A stretch of 64,000 bases of DNA, from contig JBBHKE010001978.1 of the NCBI GenBank assembly GCA_037447655.1, forward strand, positions 61,646-125,645. Direction: 5' to 3'. A program made the position numbers and the translations under genes. The notes under the pieces are model-generated. The model saw nothing but the letters and a program-made list of their open reading frames with translations. It was not told the DNA's origin and searched no databases. This DNA comes from Zygnema cylindricum. Its lineage: Eukaryota; Streptophyta; Zygnematophyceae; Zygnematales; Zygnemataceae. Shown here one piece after another: positions 44,349 to 56,944 of this stretch. Each line of letters begins with the position of its first letter. Positions within the stretch are counted from its first letter, which is position 1.

Positions 44349-45048
44349 GTTAGGACGGGAGGAAAGTAAGTTCATCAAACTATTCCGTACAGACATGTTG
44401 TCGATAGTTTGATATATTTTATAAATTGTACTTGTCCTGATATAGCAGCAACTAGAGGAGTATTAAGTAGGAGTCTAAATGATCCTAGGGAGAAAGATTG
44501 GGAAGCGACCAAAAGGGTCATGCGATATTTGATAGGAACGCGAGTTTTATGGTTGCATTTGGGAGGGGATAAAACTCACATCACCACTTGGAGAGATGCT
44601 AGTTATAGGGATGTTCCAATGAGGAGGTGTACTTCCGGGTATGTGTTATGTGTTGGGAATGGAGCTTGCTGTTGGAGCAGCAAAAAACATAAGGTGATTG
44701 CTCAGTCCACCATGGAGGCTGAGTATATGGCCTCTAGTTCGGCTGTGAAAGAATTAATGTGGGTGAAATCTTTGCTTCAAGAATTGGGATATATGAAGAA
44801 TGGAGTAAAAAAGATATCTTGTGACAATCAAGCTGCAATTGCAATTGCAACAAATCCTAAGCATCACTTTAGAGGAAAGCATATGGATATTCGTTTGAGC
44901 TTTGTTATAGAAAAGGTTGAGAATAAATTATTAGTTTGGAATATAGACGAGATGGAGAGATGGTGACAGATATGATGACTAAACCGGTTCCTTCTCCCAA
45001 ATTGATATTTTGTAGGGAGAAGTGTGGAATGAAGCAAAAGCTAGACTA
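44349..45048 (+). pseudogene. A2 RNase H and pol end
   Basis: YRHVVDSLIYFINCTCPDIA, WLHLGGDKTHITTWRDASYR (catalytic Asp kept, neighbouring Ser lost), STMEAEYMASSSAVKELMWV, SCDNQAAIAIATNPKHHF. A one-base change near 44945 shifts frame before MVTDMMTKPVPSPKLIF and the TAG at 45046-45048. Confidence 0.92.
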
Positions 45049-45062
45049 GAAAATAAAGGGAA

Positions 45063-45835
45063 TGTTGAAAAAGGTATTTTATTGTCTTGCTTTTATTTCT
45101 TGGTCTTCGAGAAGCCCTTATACTTTTTGTTATCACTGAGAACTTGCAGGCAACCATGGCTACCCCGTGCAGGCAAGGAGTCAAAGCTGCAGTTTTAGTT
45201 TTTTGCAAAACTTAGGCGGTCACTAGTGGGACTTGATTTGGTGACCTCTGGATAGACTACCGTATGGCATAGCCGTTAGCCTTATCCGGTTGGTCTTAAT
45301 GAAACGTTATATATATTGGGTTTGATACATGTTTATTATGTAACACGTCGGCCTACTTCATTTAACATATTTCGGGACGAAGTGAACATGAAACGTGCAA
45401 GACCGCACGAAATAAAGTACCTCACGAAACGACATCAAATTTTGATGGATGAAATTGGATATCGTTCACGATCGACAGCTCGCGGAGGAGCTAGAATTTC
45501 AGAGTGGTTTTTTTGGCGGTTTGCTGAGCACATGTCGGTGGGTGACACATGGCGAGGGATGATTGGACACCGGGCATCATGGAGGTTCAAGAATTGGCAC
45601 GCGTCAGCAGAGCGGTCATGCCGTACTATGGTTGTACAAAAAGTACAGCGGTCACCGTTTCTTTTTGTACCTTACTGTATTTTGATTGGATAGGTACACT
45701 AGTAGTAAGCTTAGAGAGGTAGTTTAGGAATTGGAATATTTCTTGGGTTTCAACCTCTCTCCCATAGAGCACTTGGATTGATTTGCCAACTTTGGTCAGC
45801 CATAACTTAATGCTCCGGTGAGCAATTTCCAGATG
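45063..45835 (+). repeat. 3' LTR of A2, truncated
   Basis: tgttgaaaaaggtattttat, accatggctaccccgtgcag and onward as in the 5' LTR, with gtacaaaaagtacagcgg and ccaactttggtcagcc. It stops after ctccggtgagcaatttccag, lacking most of U5. Confidence 0.88.
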
Positions 45836-46642
45836 AGCCTCAAACCTATCAGGTTTAGATTTTAGAGAAGATTCTCCGTACTACTTTGACGTGCGTTACA
45901 ATGTGCAAAAATGAAATCGTAACGTTGAAATATGACGGTTTTAGACGTGGGTACGTTTTTTGAGCATAAGAGACGACGAGGAAACGACAAACAATTAGTG
46001 ACATCAACAAAAACAATGACGATTCGAGATGTTTAGATTTGTGAGACACTGTAGTTGTTTAGGGTTTTGCGCCATTGTGACATCATGCTCACTTGTGACA
46101 ACATCGATGTCACGGATTCAAGAATTTTATGCCATGTTTTTTGACTTTTCTCACACGACTTGCCATAAAATAATACTTAAAGGTAGTGGAAAGAATTATT
46201 TTTCAAATACATTTCAGACTAGTATTGTTTTGCCTCATTCTAAAAAGTGTGAGACAAAAGTGATAGTATGACCAAGAGAGGGGAGAGGCAATGAAAGTGT
46301 ATAATTTTGCAAAGGAGTCATGAATGAAAGTGGAGGTTCGAGACCCCAAAATTTTTATTTTCCATACATACGCGTAACGGGTATAGGGAAAAATAATGAG
46401 TACTCTCCCTCGTCCTAAACTTGCGTGGAACGTTTTTCATATGTTGTATTGGTGATAATTTTACTTAAATCAACTCGCGCGGTGATTTTTGATAAAGTTT
46501 TTTGACAAGCTAGATTCTCTTGCTTAGGAGTCGAAAAGAGAAAAACTATTAGGCTCGTGTACATGCTCGCCACATTCACATTTATCCAAGATTTCAGAAC
46601 CCATTTTTACCCCGTACTGCCACCAATCTACGGATATTGAGG
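45836..46642. other. No gene; contains dispersed repeat F
   Basis: 46290-46510 matches 63490-63730 in reverse orientation (cgagggagagtac, ctc(g/t)acctccactttc, tcatga(c/t)tcctttg). The rest shows no coding or LTR signature. Confidence 0.6.
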
Positions 46643-47199
46643 TGTAACAGACCGGACCGGATTCCTCTATTTTCTATACAAAGCGCAAAGAAATTTGGTT
46701 CACGCCTTACTAAGGCCGATCAACCAAGTTATTCTGCTCCCAAGATTACAGTTTCACCACCTGGAGGTAGTTTCCCATGTTCCTAGCGGAGGGTACATTG
46801 TGGATTTGCACGTAAAATTTGGGATCGCCATCTAGATAATGGTGTTAGTCGTTAGTAATACTTCAGTCAAGATAAAACCGACTTTCGCTTCACGAATTAC
46901 CCAAGGTCAAAGTCTGGTGTTTTCGGCGCCACTTAAGTACTTTTAATAGGTTAATGGATCCAATTTGAACTCTCCGCCACGGATCTAACCAAAGTCTGAA
47001 GTAGAACTTTCTGCCTTGAGTGTGGTACGGCCTAATTTGTCCTATGTCAGTTTGATAGCATTCGCTCTCCACTCATTGGCTTCTTTCATTGCGTTGACCT
47101 TTTGGATCTGAAATGGACAAAATCTGTTGTATTAGGCACTTTGGGCCAAAAGAGGCATATTGTTGTTTTCAGTACTGTCTTTGAGAAAAACCCTAGAAA

Positions 47200-50066
47200 T
47201 TCTAACAAACTTTCTTTTGGAGAACCTTTGTTTTGTATGAGATTGTGACCCTTTTGCCATCTTTGTTTGTATTCGTCTTTTGTGGAAATCGTAGTTTGGT
47301 TAGGTGGTTGGCACTATCTTTCTTTTTGGGCGATTTGGACTTGTTGCTATTGAACACCAAGAAGGGTCTTGTCCGTTCTGTGTCGCGGAAGCCGGGGGGT
47401 GAGGGAGAATCTTACGGATTTCCAATGCCTTGAGGGAGAGATTTCGTCTTTTTTTTGTGACATTGTTTATCACTGGGGTAGGTTGAGCTTGCTTCACCAT
47501 CATTCTTCATTCTATTTTTATTTATCTTTCCTAGGGCAAGGTGATATTGTTTATTTTGAAATGGAATTTTCTTTGTATAAATATTTCTACGTGGAAGTTC
47601 TTTTGTGCACTTCTTGTTGGTTCTTTTAGCTTCGGTAGAACTCGCACCGGAGTGGGCTGCCTTACCTCTAGGATAAGAGAGGGGTTATCGGGGAGCCATT
47701 GGTAGACTTTTGGTAGATTTAGCAGGGTATTGAAATCATCAACTGTCCGCTTGGATTAGAGGGGATAGTAGCTTCACCTTTGATACCTGCTCCTCCTCTA
47801 CAAGAGTCAGATTATATTAATGGTTAGGTTGTTTCTCCCAATTTCCTCACCCAATGGGAGGAGGAGAAGCCTAGGATAGGGGTGTTTTAGATTTTGGATC
47901 CGAAGAAAAAGATAGATAGGAGAGGGTTGCACAGGAGGAAGAGTCCCAAATTCTCGAAAAAATTGTCCGACTTCATTCCCCTTTGATTCTCTACTCAAAG
48001 AACCAGCTGGAAATCAAACTCATCCACCTTCTCCTCATCTGACCCTAAGGCAATTTCCTTCTTTGGCTGAGGCCGCCAAGGCCCAAGCCGAGGAGAGAAA
48101 GAGAACATCCCCTAATTTTTGGAGAAAATGGATAGCTCATAAAAAGCTTGCCTCTGGTCCCCTTCCGGAGGTTCGATTTCATACACGGTCGAAGGTGCCG
48201 AGGATCGAAATCCACATAGATCTTGAGCTTTTGACAAATCCTCCTCGGCTTGGTCAAAGGAACTCCTTGCCCTTCACAATCTCCATGAGTTGAAGGTGAA
48301 AAAAGAGTTAGTCTAGAGAGTAGCCCGCACATATCGAGCTCGCGCAATCCGGCCTGTTAAAGAGGTTGTGGATATTTTGACCATCTCTTCAGAAAGCAGT
48401 TCTCCTCAGACTGTACCTGACCAACCCTAGAGGATGCCAGCTTCACGCGCCCATACCACTCAGTCCCAAGACACTGCTACCCGTAATCAGCATTGAGACC
48501 AAACAACTTTTCGGGTCCGGGCTAAAAGAGGCACCATTACAAGGAGTTCTCAGGAGCCCCGAAAAGGGAAAAGATTTGACCACCCAGACAGGAAAAGAAG
48601 GTTTTCGCTGATGGTTAAGGAGGAAACGTCTCCTCATCCGGTAACAGCCAAACCTCACAGGCCTCCTCAAGCAGCTCCTACCGTTTGACCTTCGAGGGGA
48701 TTGTGGCAGACAAGACTTACTTAGTGAGAGGTCGCGAGTGGATTTGGAGGATTTGACAAGAGTATTGAGTAGTGCTCAAAAATTAGTGAAAAGGTTGAAA
48801 TCCTCAGGTGAGCTACAACAAGGTCCGAGCATATCACAATAGATTGGGAGGCGTTAGAGGAGGAAAGGAAGAAAGTTTGGGAGCAAAAATAACGTCTTAC
48901 ACGGGATGCTCAGCTCATGTCACGAGGGTTATTTAGGAAGCAGAATCATATTCCCTTATTTTGGAGAGCTAACCCGGGAAATATCTACTTCCCCTGCAAC
49001 TCATCCCAAAGCAAAGCCATCGAGAATTCGACAAGAACCTCTTCTTTGGCGAGAAAAGGGGGGGTTTATAGAACCTAATGAAAAGGGTTTGGGTACAAAT
49101 AAACCTTTTGAATTTGTTGTTGTATCTCGAGATCTTCCTACCTTTGTCTAAGTGGTGATCTCCTCCGCCGTTGAAGCTTTTGTGGAATTGAGACCGGAAG
49201 AAAGTGTCCACATTTACCTGACCAAGTCCACTCCTCCTTCATCACCTCCCAGACCATGTGCTTGTCTCCCCTCTACTTCTACTCCCCTTGCTTTCTCTCC
49301 GTCCTCAAGACTTATAGTCCACCCAAATGACACTCGCGCTTCAGTGCCCGAGTTGGTGGCTGTACACCCTGCTATATCATCTCTTCCTGAGACTACAATC
49401 CTTGCTTATTCTTCTCCTCACCGACGTTCCCCCTCTACCTTCTCATAACATCCACCTTCATCCCGGTTGGGAAGTACTGCTAAGGGGCATACACCGTATC
49501 TCTGACATGGGCCTCCACCTTCTCTTTCATCTTCATTGTCCCCTGAACTCCTTCGAGCAAACCCCACCTCTAGATTCCACCTATCCGGACAAGTCGTTAG
49601 GCTTGGACAGCGTTCAAAAAAAAGGGAACAGATATCCTCCAAGCTCGACACACCAAACCTCTAGCAATATTTTCAGCAACAGGAAATTACTTAGTGGGAG
49701 GGGGGTCAACCTCTTGTAGGGCCACCCCTTCTACGAAAGAAGGCGCCGGTTTCGATCCTGAGGACGAGGACCAAGGGGTAATTTCTCTTGCTCAATTCGT
49801 AAGTCCGACCAAGCCGTCGTCTCCCCACTTCATAAATCTTGCGAAAGAAGAGAAAAAATTGGAAGATGTTCAGATCTTCATAGGGGACAGTTAAAGGATT
49901 GCTTTTTCGATTTTTGGAGTTGTTGGGGATATCCTTCACCAAATCCGAGATCAACAAATATTGAGGAGGAGCCAATCCTGATGATTTTGAAACGACCCTC
50001 TTTTTAATGATGATCAATTACCTTCTGGATGCTTTGGTCGATTAAAAGGAGCAAAAGCCTCTCTTA
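47200..50066 (+). other. G2 region upstream of gag, possible decayed extra ORF
   Basis: Codon-like stretches with proline/serine/acidic composition: MAEAAKAQAEERKRTSPNFW (48063), WEALEEERKKVWEQK (48840) and VVISSAVEAFVELRPEESVH (49150). No domain is recognised. It could be the ORF1 seen upstream of gag in Ogre-type elements or a long gag N-terminus; not separable here. Confidence 0.4.
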
Positions 50067-50840
50067 ATGGCTCCTAACATCAAAATCTCAGACCGTGATC
50101 GCGATACGGCAGTCTTGCAGGCAGAATCCGACTTGGCTGTAGCTGCGGCTACCCGTATTACTTCCACCTTCATTGATAACATGAAGTTACATGTAGAGGG
50201 TCGAGCTTAGGTCAACCCGTTGAAAACAATTCAATCTGCGCTGGCTGCCACTTGGATGCTTGCCAATCCTACCCTGTGTAACACTTATTTAAACATCTAG
50301 AGGCTCCACTACACAAAAACAAATGAGTCTGCTATCAAGGAATTTACGCAATTCAAGTGTTTGAAGAACGAAACCCCGAAGACTCTCTTTAATTGCCTCT
50401 CTTCCTTATGTCAAAAGGCCAAACTGTCCAACATCGACCTTTCGGCTATGGCTACAAAATACTTTCTTGCTCATAGTAATTCGTTCGGACTAACCGGGGA
50501 TATTGCCCTGGATAATTGGATTGTCGGTCACGCAATCCATGACATAAATCCCTCAGCAAAAGACATCTCCTTAGAGGCTATAAAATTGTACGACCATTTT
50601 GTTCAGCAAGTCTTGAGAGAAAGCTGTTACAGGCAAGACCAAAGCTAACTTTGCCGGGCTTGCCGGGGAAACGTCTTTGCAATAGGAGGAACAGGCTAAA
50701 CTACTAGCTTTGCTGAAGCTTAAAGGGAAGCAAAAGGCAAAGAAAGGGCTCGAAATTGGCATGGGGGTTGACAAAAAAGTGTTTCTGTACAAGTGTCTAA
50801 ATTGACAACAGGCAAGGCACGGTTGGAAACACTGTCCAAG
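50067..50840 (+). pseudogene. G2 gag with zinc knuckle interrupted by TGA
   Basis: MAPNIKISDRDRDTAVLQAE, ATRITSTFIDNMKLHVEGRA, then ETPKTLFNCLSSLCQKAKLS, a helical capsid-like stretch to 50648. After a frame change, the knuckle at 50794-50835 reads C-L-N-stop-Q-Q-A-R-H-G-W-K-H-C; restoring a cysteine at the TGA (50803-50805) gives exact CX2CX4HX4C spacing. Confidence 0.7.
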
Positions 50841-53800
50841 GAAACGTAAATCGGAATTGGTGATACAAAAAACTGAATTTGAAAGGAAAGAGCGGAAAGG
50901 ACCTATAGGCACATGGCACGACAAAGAGGGGGAGGGGGAGAAAGGACACGCGTTAACAAAGAAACCTACCGTCCTACACCAAGATCAAAAACCGTCAAGA
51001 TGTCTCAAGCCTTGTTGAGACAGATCAAACTCCCAAAATTTGATGATGCTCAAATATCTAATGAGCTGAGGAGCACATAAACCACTAAGGGCTCAAAATG
51101 TGAAGCATGTGGTTTCTTCGGACTTAAAGGGCAGTGTTTCCGTAAGAAAAGGGTTCCCAAGGAAATGATGCAATACGCTTTGTTTATTGGTGGAGGAGAG
51201 ACAGCTGTAAACCCTCTTGCGCTCCAGCTCCTCTACCCATAGGAACGTCAAACAATGGAGGAACCAGAACGAGCGCCCCAAGGTGAGGCAAGACTCACCC
51301 CGGAGAACATCATCTAGCAGCAAGGTCAAAAAATGGCTGGAATGGCTGTCGAGTTGGCAACTTTGCGTTTAGGATATTCCACCAGGACTCTTGCTCTGAC
51401 GACGCTCAAAAACTCCAAAAGAAGAAACAAGAGTTGCTGCAATAGCTAGCGGAGCTTGAACAAGAAGTCATGGCGGGTGGAGACGACGACGATATTATGG
51501 GGTGGGATATGGAACCTCCTAAAGCCCACCTTGCCCATACCTTAGTTTCTGGAGCTTGGGATATGGGAGTAGGAGAAAATCGATGGCAGCTACGCAATTC
51601 GACCTCAGAACAAAGAAAAGATAAGCAAAAAATGGGCTTGAAAGACCATAGCAGAAAAGTAGCTGGACTATTATCTTTTACTCCCCGGGCGGTAATCCTG
51701 AAAAATGATGTCACCTTGGTCTTAAACCCACACAACCGCCTCCACAACCTGAACTAAAACTGCCACCTAGTTTCGAACAATTTCAGGCGGATAAGCAAAA
51801 ACGGTTGGAAAAAGAAGCCATGGATAAACAATGCAATCAATAATGGTTTGAGAAATATCTAGCTGAATGACCTGAAGAGAATCCTCCAAGCACACCTTCG
51901 ACCGCCGATTTTGATGACGACAGTGAGGAATCCAAGGGGGAAAAGCAAGAAAAACCGGAAGAAATAATTTTGCCGCCTGAAACTCAATCTCCATCCTCTA
52001 AGCCAGCAGTCATGTTGGTACGCCACCTTATGCGATTCGCTCTTACCCACGTGAAAACTTTCTCTTCCTCCCATAACCTGCCGGAAAACCTAATCATTCA
52101 AGCCTTGATGGAAGAAATTCACTTGGGAAGAGGAAAAACTGCTCCAACCCACCCGTTCAAGACAGCCTTCCTGTCATCAGAAGCAAGGACCCCTATTGCG
52201 GATAGGGATAACAACACTTTATCGGTGGCCCTCATTCTTAATCAAACCGTAAACTTCAAACTTAACGGATATGGAGGATATCAAGACGTTGTGGTCGATA
52301 CCGCTGCACTTCCAACCCTGTTAACTACATTGGCTATGCAAGAGATGCCAAAGGAACTCCGCCCAAATATTTGCCCAAGCGACATTTGTCTCAGTTCGGT
52401 GAGCAGCGAAAGCCAACCTGTCGACATGATTATAAAAGGCATGACCATCGACTTCTCTGATGACACGGGCTAACAGGTCCTGATTTAACTCCCCTTCCTA
52501 GTGGTGGAAGGTAAGCAGTTTGAAATTTTGTTGAACATGGCTACGTGGACTCGATTGAATATGGGGAAGAGCATCTGGAAAGAATAGAGATCTTGATGAT
52601 TCTTACAAGACAAAAGTGGTGGTTCCCTTATCATTGTAGAGAAGAGGAAAGAGTGTTATTCCAGTGTCTGGGTGCTACCTTGTGTATGCCACAGCCACTC
52701 CAACAGATATCTTTGCCAACTCAAACAATATAGCTGAGAGAAAAATATTACGGAGAAAAATTATTAAAAGTAGCTAAAATTCGGGGGAGGTACACAAACT
52801 TTGACATCAATTGTACCCAGAGGCAAACATGTACCTTTGGTCATAATGTTCGAATGTCCCCACCGACAATAAGGGATTCGACCGACAAGTGGTGTCATTG
52901 AAGGTTCGAACAGGACTCGAAAATTATCTCTCTTTTCTAGATTTGGTTCGATGTGGAAGCAGTTCTAAAGACATTGTACCGAGTTGAAGACTATACATCA
53001 GTAAATATAACACCGGCAGCTGGGGCTTTCAGTGAACACAATCTGTAACTTCTTCACCAGCTATATGTACAGCAACTACCCATGTCCTTCATTTCCAACT
53101 CTCACAGGAAACTTCCCTAGAATGTGGACAACATTATGACCTCTTATTTAGAAAGTGTGGAAAGGGTGGATCTCGTGATAGGAGTCTAGCCTTGTCAATG
53201 ATACTCTTTAGCAGGACAAGGAAATAGACACCAAGATAGTTGGAGTAGAACTTTCTTCGTAATGATCCGGTTGATCTCATAAATACAACAGAACCTAGAA
53301 ACACTAGTGGGGTACGTATTCAAAAAAATTCACCTGATATATAACAAAAGGAAACAGGTTGCCAGCAATGAGAATCAAATCACGCAGATTCTAGGGGCAC
53401 CATTAATTTTTGATGCAGCCCACATGGATCCCGCGCACATAGAGTTAGAGCTTATTGGAACAACTTGGTCCCACTTTTAATCCTAAAACAACTGTTGGCC
53501 AAGCAGGTTCAAGACCCCAAAGTTACAATCGAACAGATTTTGGGGAAGGGGCGAATGGCCATACGTGTGACCACCGCTAACAGGTCCCCGTTCTTATAAT
53601 GCAATACACCACGGGCCCCAAGACGAGCACTTCCAACATTAGTCTCTTTTCCACAAAGCCACGCTTACAAAAAAGGAGCCCCGGGGATGATATATGATAA
53701 AACAACTAAAACCTGGACAACCTGAAACATCGAAGAACGAGAACAAGCTATAAGATTCCAACCTGTAACAACAGCCGCACCAGGTATTTCAGACCTCTAG

Positions 53801-54239
53801 AGGTGCAGCCTAATAGGACAAAACATGGAACGAAATTCAATCACCTGGGTCTTAAAGCATTCTCCAGTCTTTTCCAGTCTTCAATCTCCGCAAGCTAAGA
53901 CTAAGTACCTTGAAGCTCCACAATTGGTGGCGATTTATGCCACGTTGCAGCTTGAAGGGGGGAGAGAGGCAAGGAGAAACTCAATATTTTCACCTTCTAA
54001 CATCACACTAGATCCAAGGGTTTCCTCAGTGTGGGGGAGTGAAGGCTCCAAAAGGAATAGCTTAGCCAAAGTTGTCAATAGCAACGTCCTCATTAGAGGG
54101 AGGGTAGTAGATCCATCGGTAGGGTTAGCGTTTGACATCTCCCGTTGGGGCAAACCACCGAAAGCATGGGTAGCGGTGGAACCAAGGAAGATGGATTAGA
54201 CCTTGGGGGAGTAGGTAGACCCTCAACAAAAAACACGAC
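50841..54239 (+). other. G2 region between gag and RT, expected to hold protease
   Basis: Long stretches of decayed coding sequence, for example 51970-52473 (DVVVDTAALPTLLTTL may be a protease core with DTA for DTG) and 53825-54199 (SLAKVVNSNVLIRGRVVDPS). No part is conserved enough for a firm call. Confidence 0.4.
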
Positions 54240-55087
54240 TCTCCAAACTGTTAGAGGAGAACAAGCAGGTGTTCTTATTCTCAGATACCGACGTTGGCAT
54301 TTACAAAAGGACCCCTTTTTGTATCAATTTGATAAATGAGACGGCAACTATTTAGCAGAAGATGTACCCCCTCAGCTTGAAAGAAAAGGTATTTATCACA
54401 CCAAAGGTACAAACCTTGGTTGATGCCGGATTGGTGAAGGAAAGTACAAGACTACATGGGTTTGCATCCCCGACCGTTCTCCCACCTAAGAAGGACTCGT
54501 GTGGAAAAACTGTAGACTTTCGGATGTGTGGGGACAATTGGATGCTCAACACGGGAACAATATCTGAACGATACCTGATGCCAACCTCGGAAGAGATCTT
54601 CAACTCCCAAGCAGGGGCCACAATCTATTCCACGCAGGATATGAAGAATGGGTTCCACCAAATGGCGATCAAGCCAAAGCAGCGGGAGAGGACAGCGTTT
54701 TGACCAAGGTCCAGGTTGTATGAGTGGCTCTACATGCCGTTTGGACTAAAAAATGCACATGCCAAATTCTAACGAGCAATGCAGATGCTATATCGACAAT
54801 GTGATTATCTTCACTAAGACTTTCAAAGTACACTTCGAGCACATGCAAATTGTCCTTTGAGCCTTCCAAGGAGAGGGCTTGAAATGTCACCCGTGTAAGG
54901 GAATTTTTGGGGTGCAAAAAACTATTTACCTGGAACACAAGGTTACCCCCGAGACTGTGGGTCCCAATATGGTGAAGGTGGCAGCCCTTGATGCCATGCC
55001 TCCTCCGCAACACATCACTGCACTTCGCACGTTCTTAGGAATGGCACCCTATTATAAGAGAATTATCCCCAAGTTTAGCAGTCAAGC
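54240..55087 (+). pseudogene. G2 reverse transcriptase
   Basis: MYPLSLKEKVFITPKVQTLV, DAGLVKESTRLHGFASPTVL, KTVDFRMCGDNWMLN, ATIYSTQDMKNGFHQMAIKP, LYEWLYMPFGLKNAHAKF and the active site YIDNVIIFTK (54789-54800 for YIDN), where the second catalytic Asp is Asn. Ends ALRTFLGMAPYYKRIIPKFS, the RT-to-RNase H connection, then the inserted LTR. Frame changes and stops occur. Confidence 0.9.
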
Positions 55088-55607
55088 TATAACAAGGTTA
55101 CAGAGTTGAGTACTAAGTGGCTAGAGACCTGACTGCTATAGTTACGGCTGCAGAGCAGCACAGCTGCGATTTCAGACCAGCGGAACATAGCAGTATAGCA
55201 ACTTAGTAGAGTAGCGTAGCGCAGCATAGCAACTTTGTAGAGTAGCGTATCGTAGCATAGCAACGCAACATGGCAATATAACACCGCCGCAGAATGTAGA
55301 TTTAACTGTATAGTTCCTGAGAGATTTTTTGGATAGATCTCGGTTGAGCATGAAGGTCCACGTGTACACTTGTATAGTATTAGGTTGACTAGCAGCTAGT
55401 TAGTTTTAATAGTGGGGCAGACGTAGTAAAAAGAGACTCTTTGAGTAGACCTTCGCAGCGACCCTTCAACCTTGTAATCTCCACCTGATTAATAAAGCCA
55501 AATTGTATTCGCGATTGTTGTGTGACTCTGTTGTTGCTACGAGGAGATCCTTGGAGCTTTCCGTTGTGCACTTTGGAGTGTTGTGAAGTTTTTTTGTCCC
55601 TTTTACA
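55088..55607 (+). repeat. 5' LTR of a G1-related gypsy inserted in G2
   Basis: Aligns with the G1 LTR from its start (tataacaaggttacagagtt against tgtaactgggttacacaatt) to its end (cccttttaca), including the gcagagcagcacagctgcga words, attaataaagccaaa and the aaggtccacgtgtacac block. It is roughly 70-75 % identical by eye, so a different or older copy. Confidence 0.88.
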
Positions 55608-55608
55608 C

Positions 55609-55725
55609 TGGTATCGGAGTTTTCTCTCGTGACTCGATAGCATGGTCGACCACGACGTATCCACCGCAGAAATGTTAGCGCAAGTAACCGGATGGCGGGG
55701 TACAAATGGTAACGGGGCATTCTAA
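55609..55725 (+). pseudogene. PBS and gag start of the inserted G1-related gypsy
   Basis: tggtatcggag directly after the LTR, then ATG 55642: MVDHDVSTAEMLAQVTGWRG and a stop at 55723. The first 15 residues parallel G1 gag (MDEHGVSTAEMLAQV). Nothing more of this element follows. Confidence 0.85.
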
Positions 55726-56800
55726 TCCGAAAGTGGGTTGATGGAACGAGGAAAGTGGTTCCTCCCCAATTCGACCGAGAAACTCTTATTTTTCGTCTCC
55801 ACTAGCAATTTGGTCATTTTGGGCAAAAACGGACCACATCCCTTGTTACAGGATCGTACTCGTGGCACAAGTTGAGGACTCCAGTCAATCGGATTGTGCA
55901 GACCTATTCTTCCTGTTACCGAATTAAAGCAACTTTCGACAAGAAGGGAGGGATCGAATTTCATTCTCTTCCCATAGAGGGATGTTTTACTAGTGGTCTT
56001 TGGATCTTTTGGGCCCTCTACCCACTAGCTCATGGGGGAACCGCTTCGTATTGGTGATGATAGAGCATTTTTCCAAATGGATAGAATTGGTTGTGTTGCT
56101 AGGAAGGAGTCGAAGGCAATTGCAAAGGCATTTTTGTAGAGAGTGTTGTCCCAATTCGCTGCTCCCGCAGATGTTTTGACCGACCAAGGCTCTGACTAAC
56201 CAAGGCCCCGAATTCGTAGGAGAATTCTCCACCTTGTTTAAAATGTTCCTTATCGACCACTGGTTGACGAATAGAGACCACCCTCAAACCAACAGTTTGG
56301 CAGAAAGGTGCGTAAAGACAGTGAATCGATCACTGTGAAAACATGTTGTTGAATAAGATTTGGGGGAGTGGGACAGACGGGTGCCTTGGATTTCCATGGG
56401 ATACAAATTCACTGGGCAAGCCTCCCTCCACTCTTATTGCCCTTATTTCATCTTGTTTGGACGAAATTCCATTCTCCCTGACACTACCTCGGCCCAAGCA
56501 GTAGTCCTTCTTGAGATGGATATCGAAGAGAGTCAAGAAACTATTTGTCGACATGGCCGAGGAATTTCACCAGGAAATGCCTCTCCCCATGGGGAACTTG
56601 CAAGCGCTCAGCACCGAGATCAACTATGGTAATCAAAACGCCAAGACGGGAAATTTCTCCCACGGCAACGTCAATTTATGCCCGGGGATTTCGTGTACCG
56701 CATGCAACAAAAGAAGGACACTTTAGATATTTCTACAGGACGAGTGATTTAAAGGTGATAGAGGTTTTTAATTAGGGTGTTTCGACGTAAGAGGGGAAGG
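55726..56800 (+). pseudogene. G2 integrase core
   Basis: Frames join as LWIFWALYPLAHGGTASYW, MIEHFSKWIELVVLLGR (just past the first catalytic position, whose Asp is not clear), VLTDQGSD (Asp 2 region), KMFLIDHWLTNRDHPQTNSL and AERCVKTVNRSL (Glu 3 region). A C-terminal part DMAEEFHQEMPLPMGNLQAL follows. Heavily frameshifted. RNase H and the zinc-binding part that should precede it are mostly missing. Confidence 0.8.
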
Positions 56801-56944
56801 ATGGTCCCAAAATCAAGAAGAATCAAATCAAAGTGGCCCCCTGTCACCTCCAGGATTAGAAGACGAGCCCATGTTCCACCTGACATATTTTGGTGGTCCC
56901 CCTCTTTGTTCCTCCTCTTGTACTTTGTCATCCCAACTATTTAA
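56801..56944 (+). other. End of G2, no gene
   Basis: A basic stretch (RRKRGRMVPKSRRIKSKWPP) may be the integrase tail of G2. Confidence 0.35.

Larger units (their letters stand above)
38389..45835 (+). mobile_element. Ty1/copia element A2, internally deleted and carrying two solo LTRs
   Basis: 5' LTR 38389-39309, PBS 39310-39324, gag, an internal deletion joining gag to the end of integrase at about 40437, RT and RNase H, polypurine tract aaaataaagggaa (45050-45062), 3' LTR from 45063 truncated at about 45835. Two later insertions: solo LTR B2 at 41012-42255 and a minus-strand family A LTR at 43313-44348. LTRs share tgttga(t/a)aaa starts and the ccatggctaccc(c/a)atgcagg block. No target duplication can be checked because the right end is lost. 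Confidence 0.92.
46643..56800 (+). mobile_element. Old large Ty3/gypsy element G2 (possibly Tat/Ogre-like), degenerate
   Basis: Recognisable parts in order: a gag with zinc knuckle (50067-50840), RT (54240-55087) and integrase core (55726-56730). The proposed left end is tgtaacagaccggaccgg at 46643 with a PBS-like tttgggatcgccatct at 46818-46833, similar in feel to the Tat-type PBS; that end is uncertain. About 3.2 kb lies between it and gag, as in Ogre/Tat elements that carry an extra ORF before gag. The integrase has no chromodomain. RNase H is missing where a G1-like LTR and gag start were inserted. Stops every few dozen codons indicate great age. Confidence 0.7.

Noticed and set aside
48063-48293. 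A host gene for the MAEAAKAQAEERKRT frame
   Set aside because: Short, flanked by many stops, and inside the presumed G2 pre-gag region; no family recognised.
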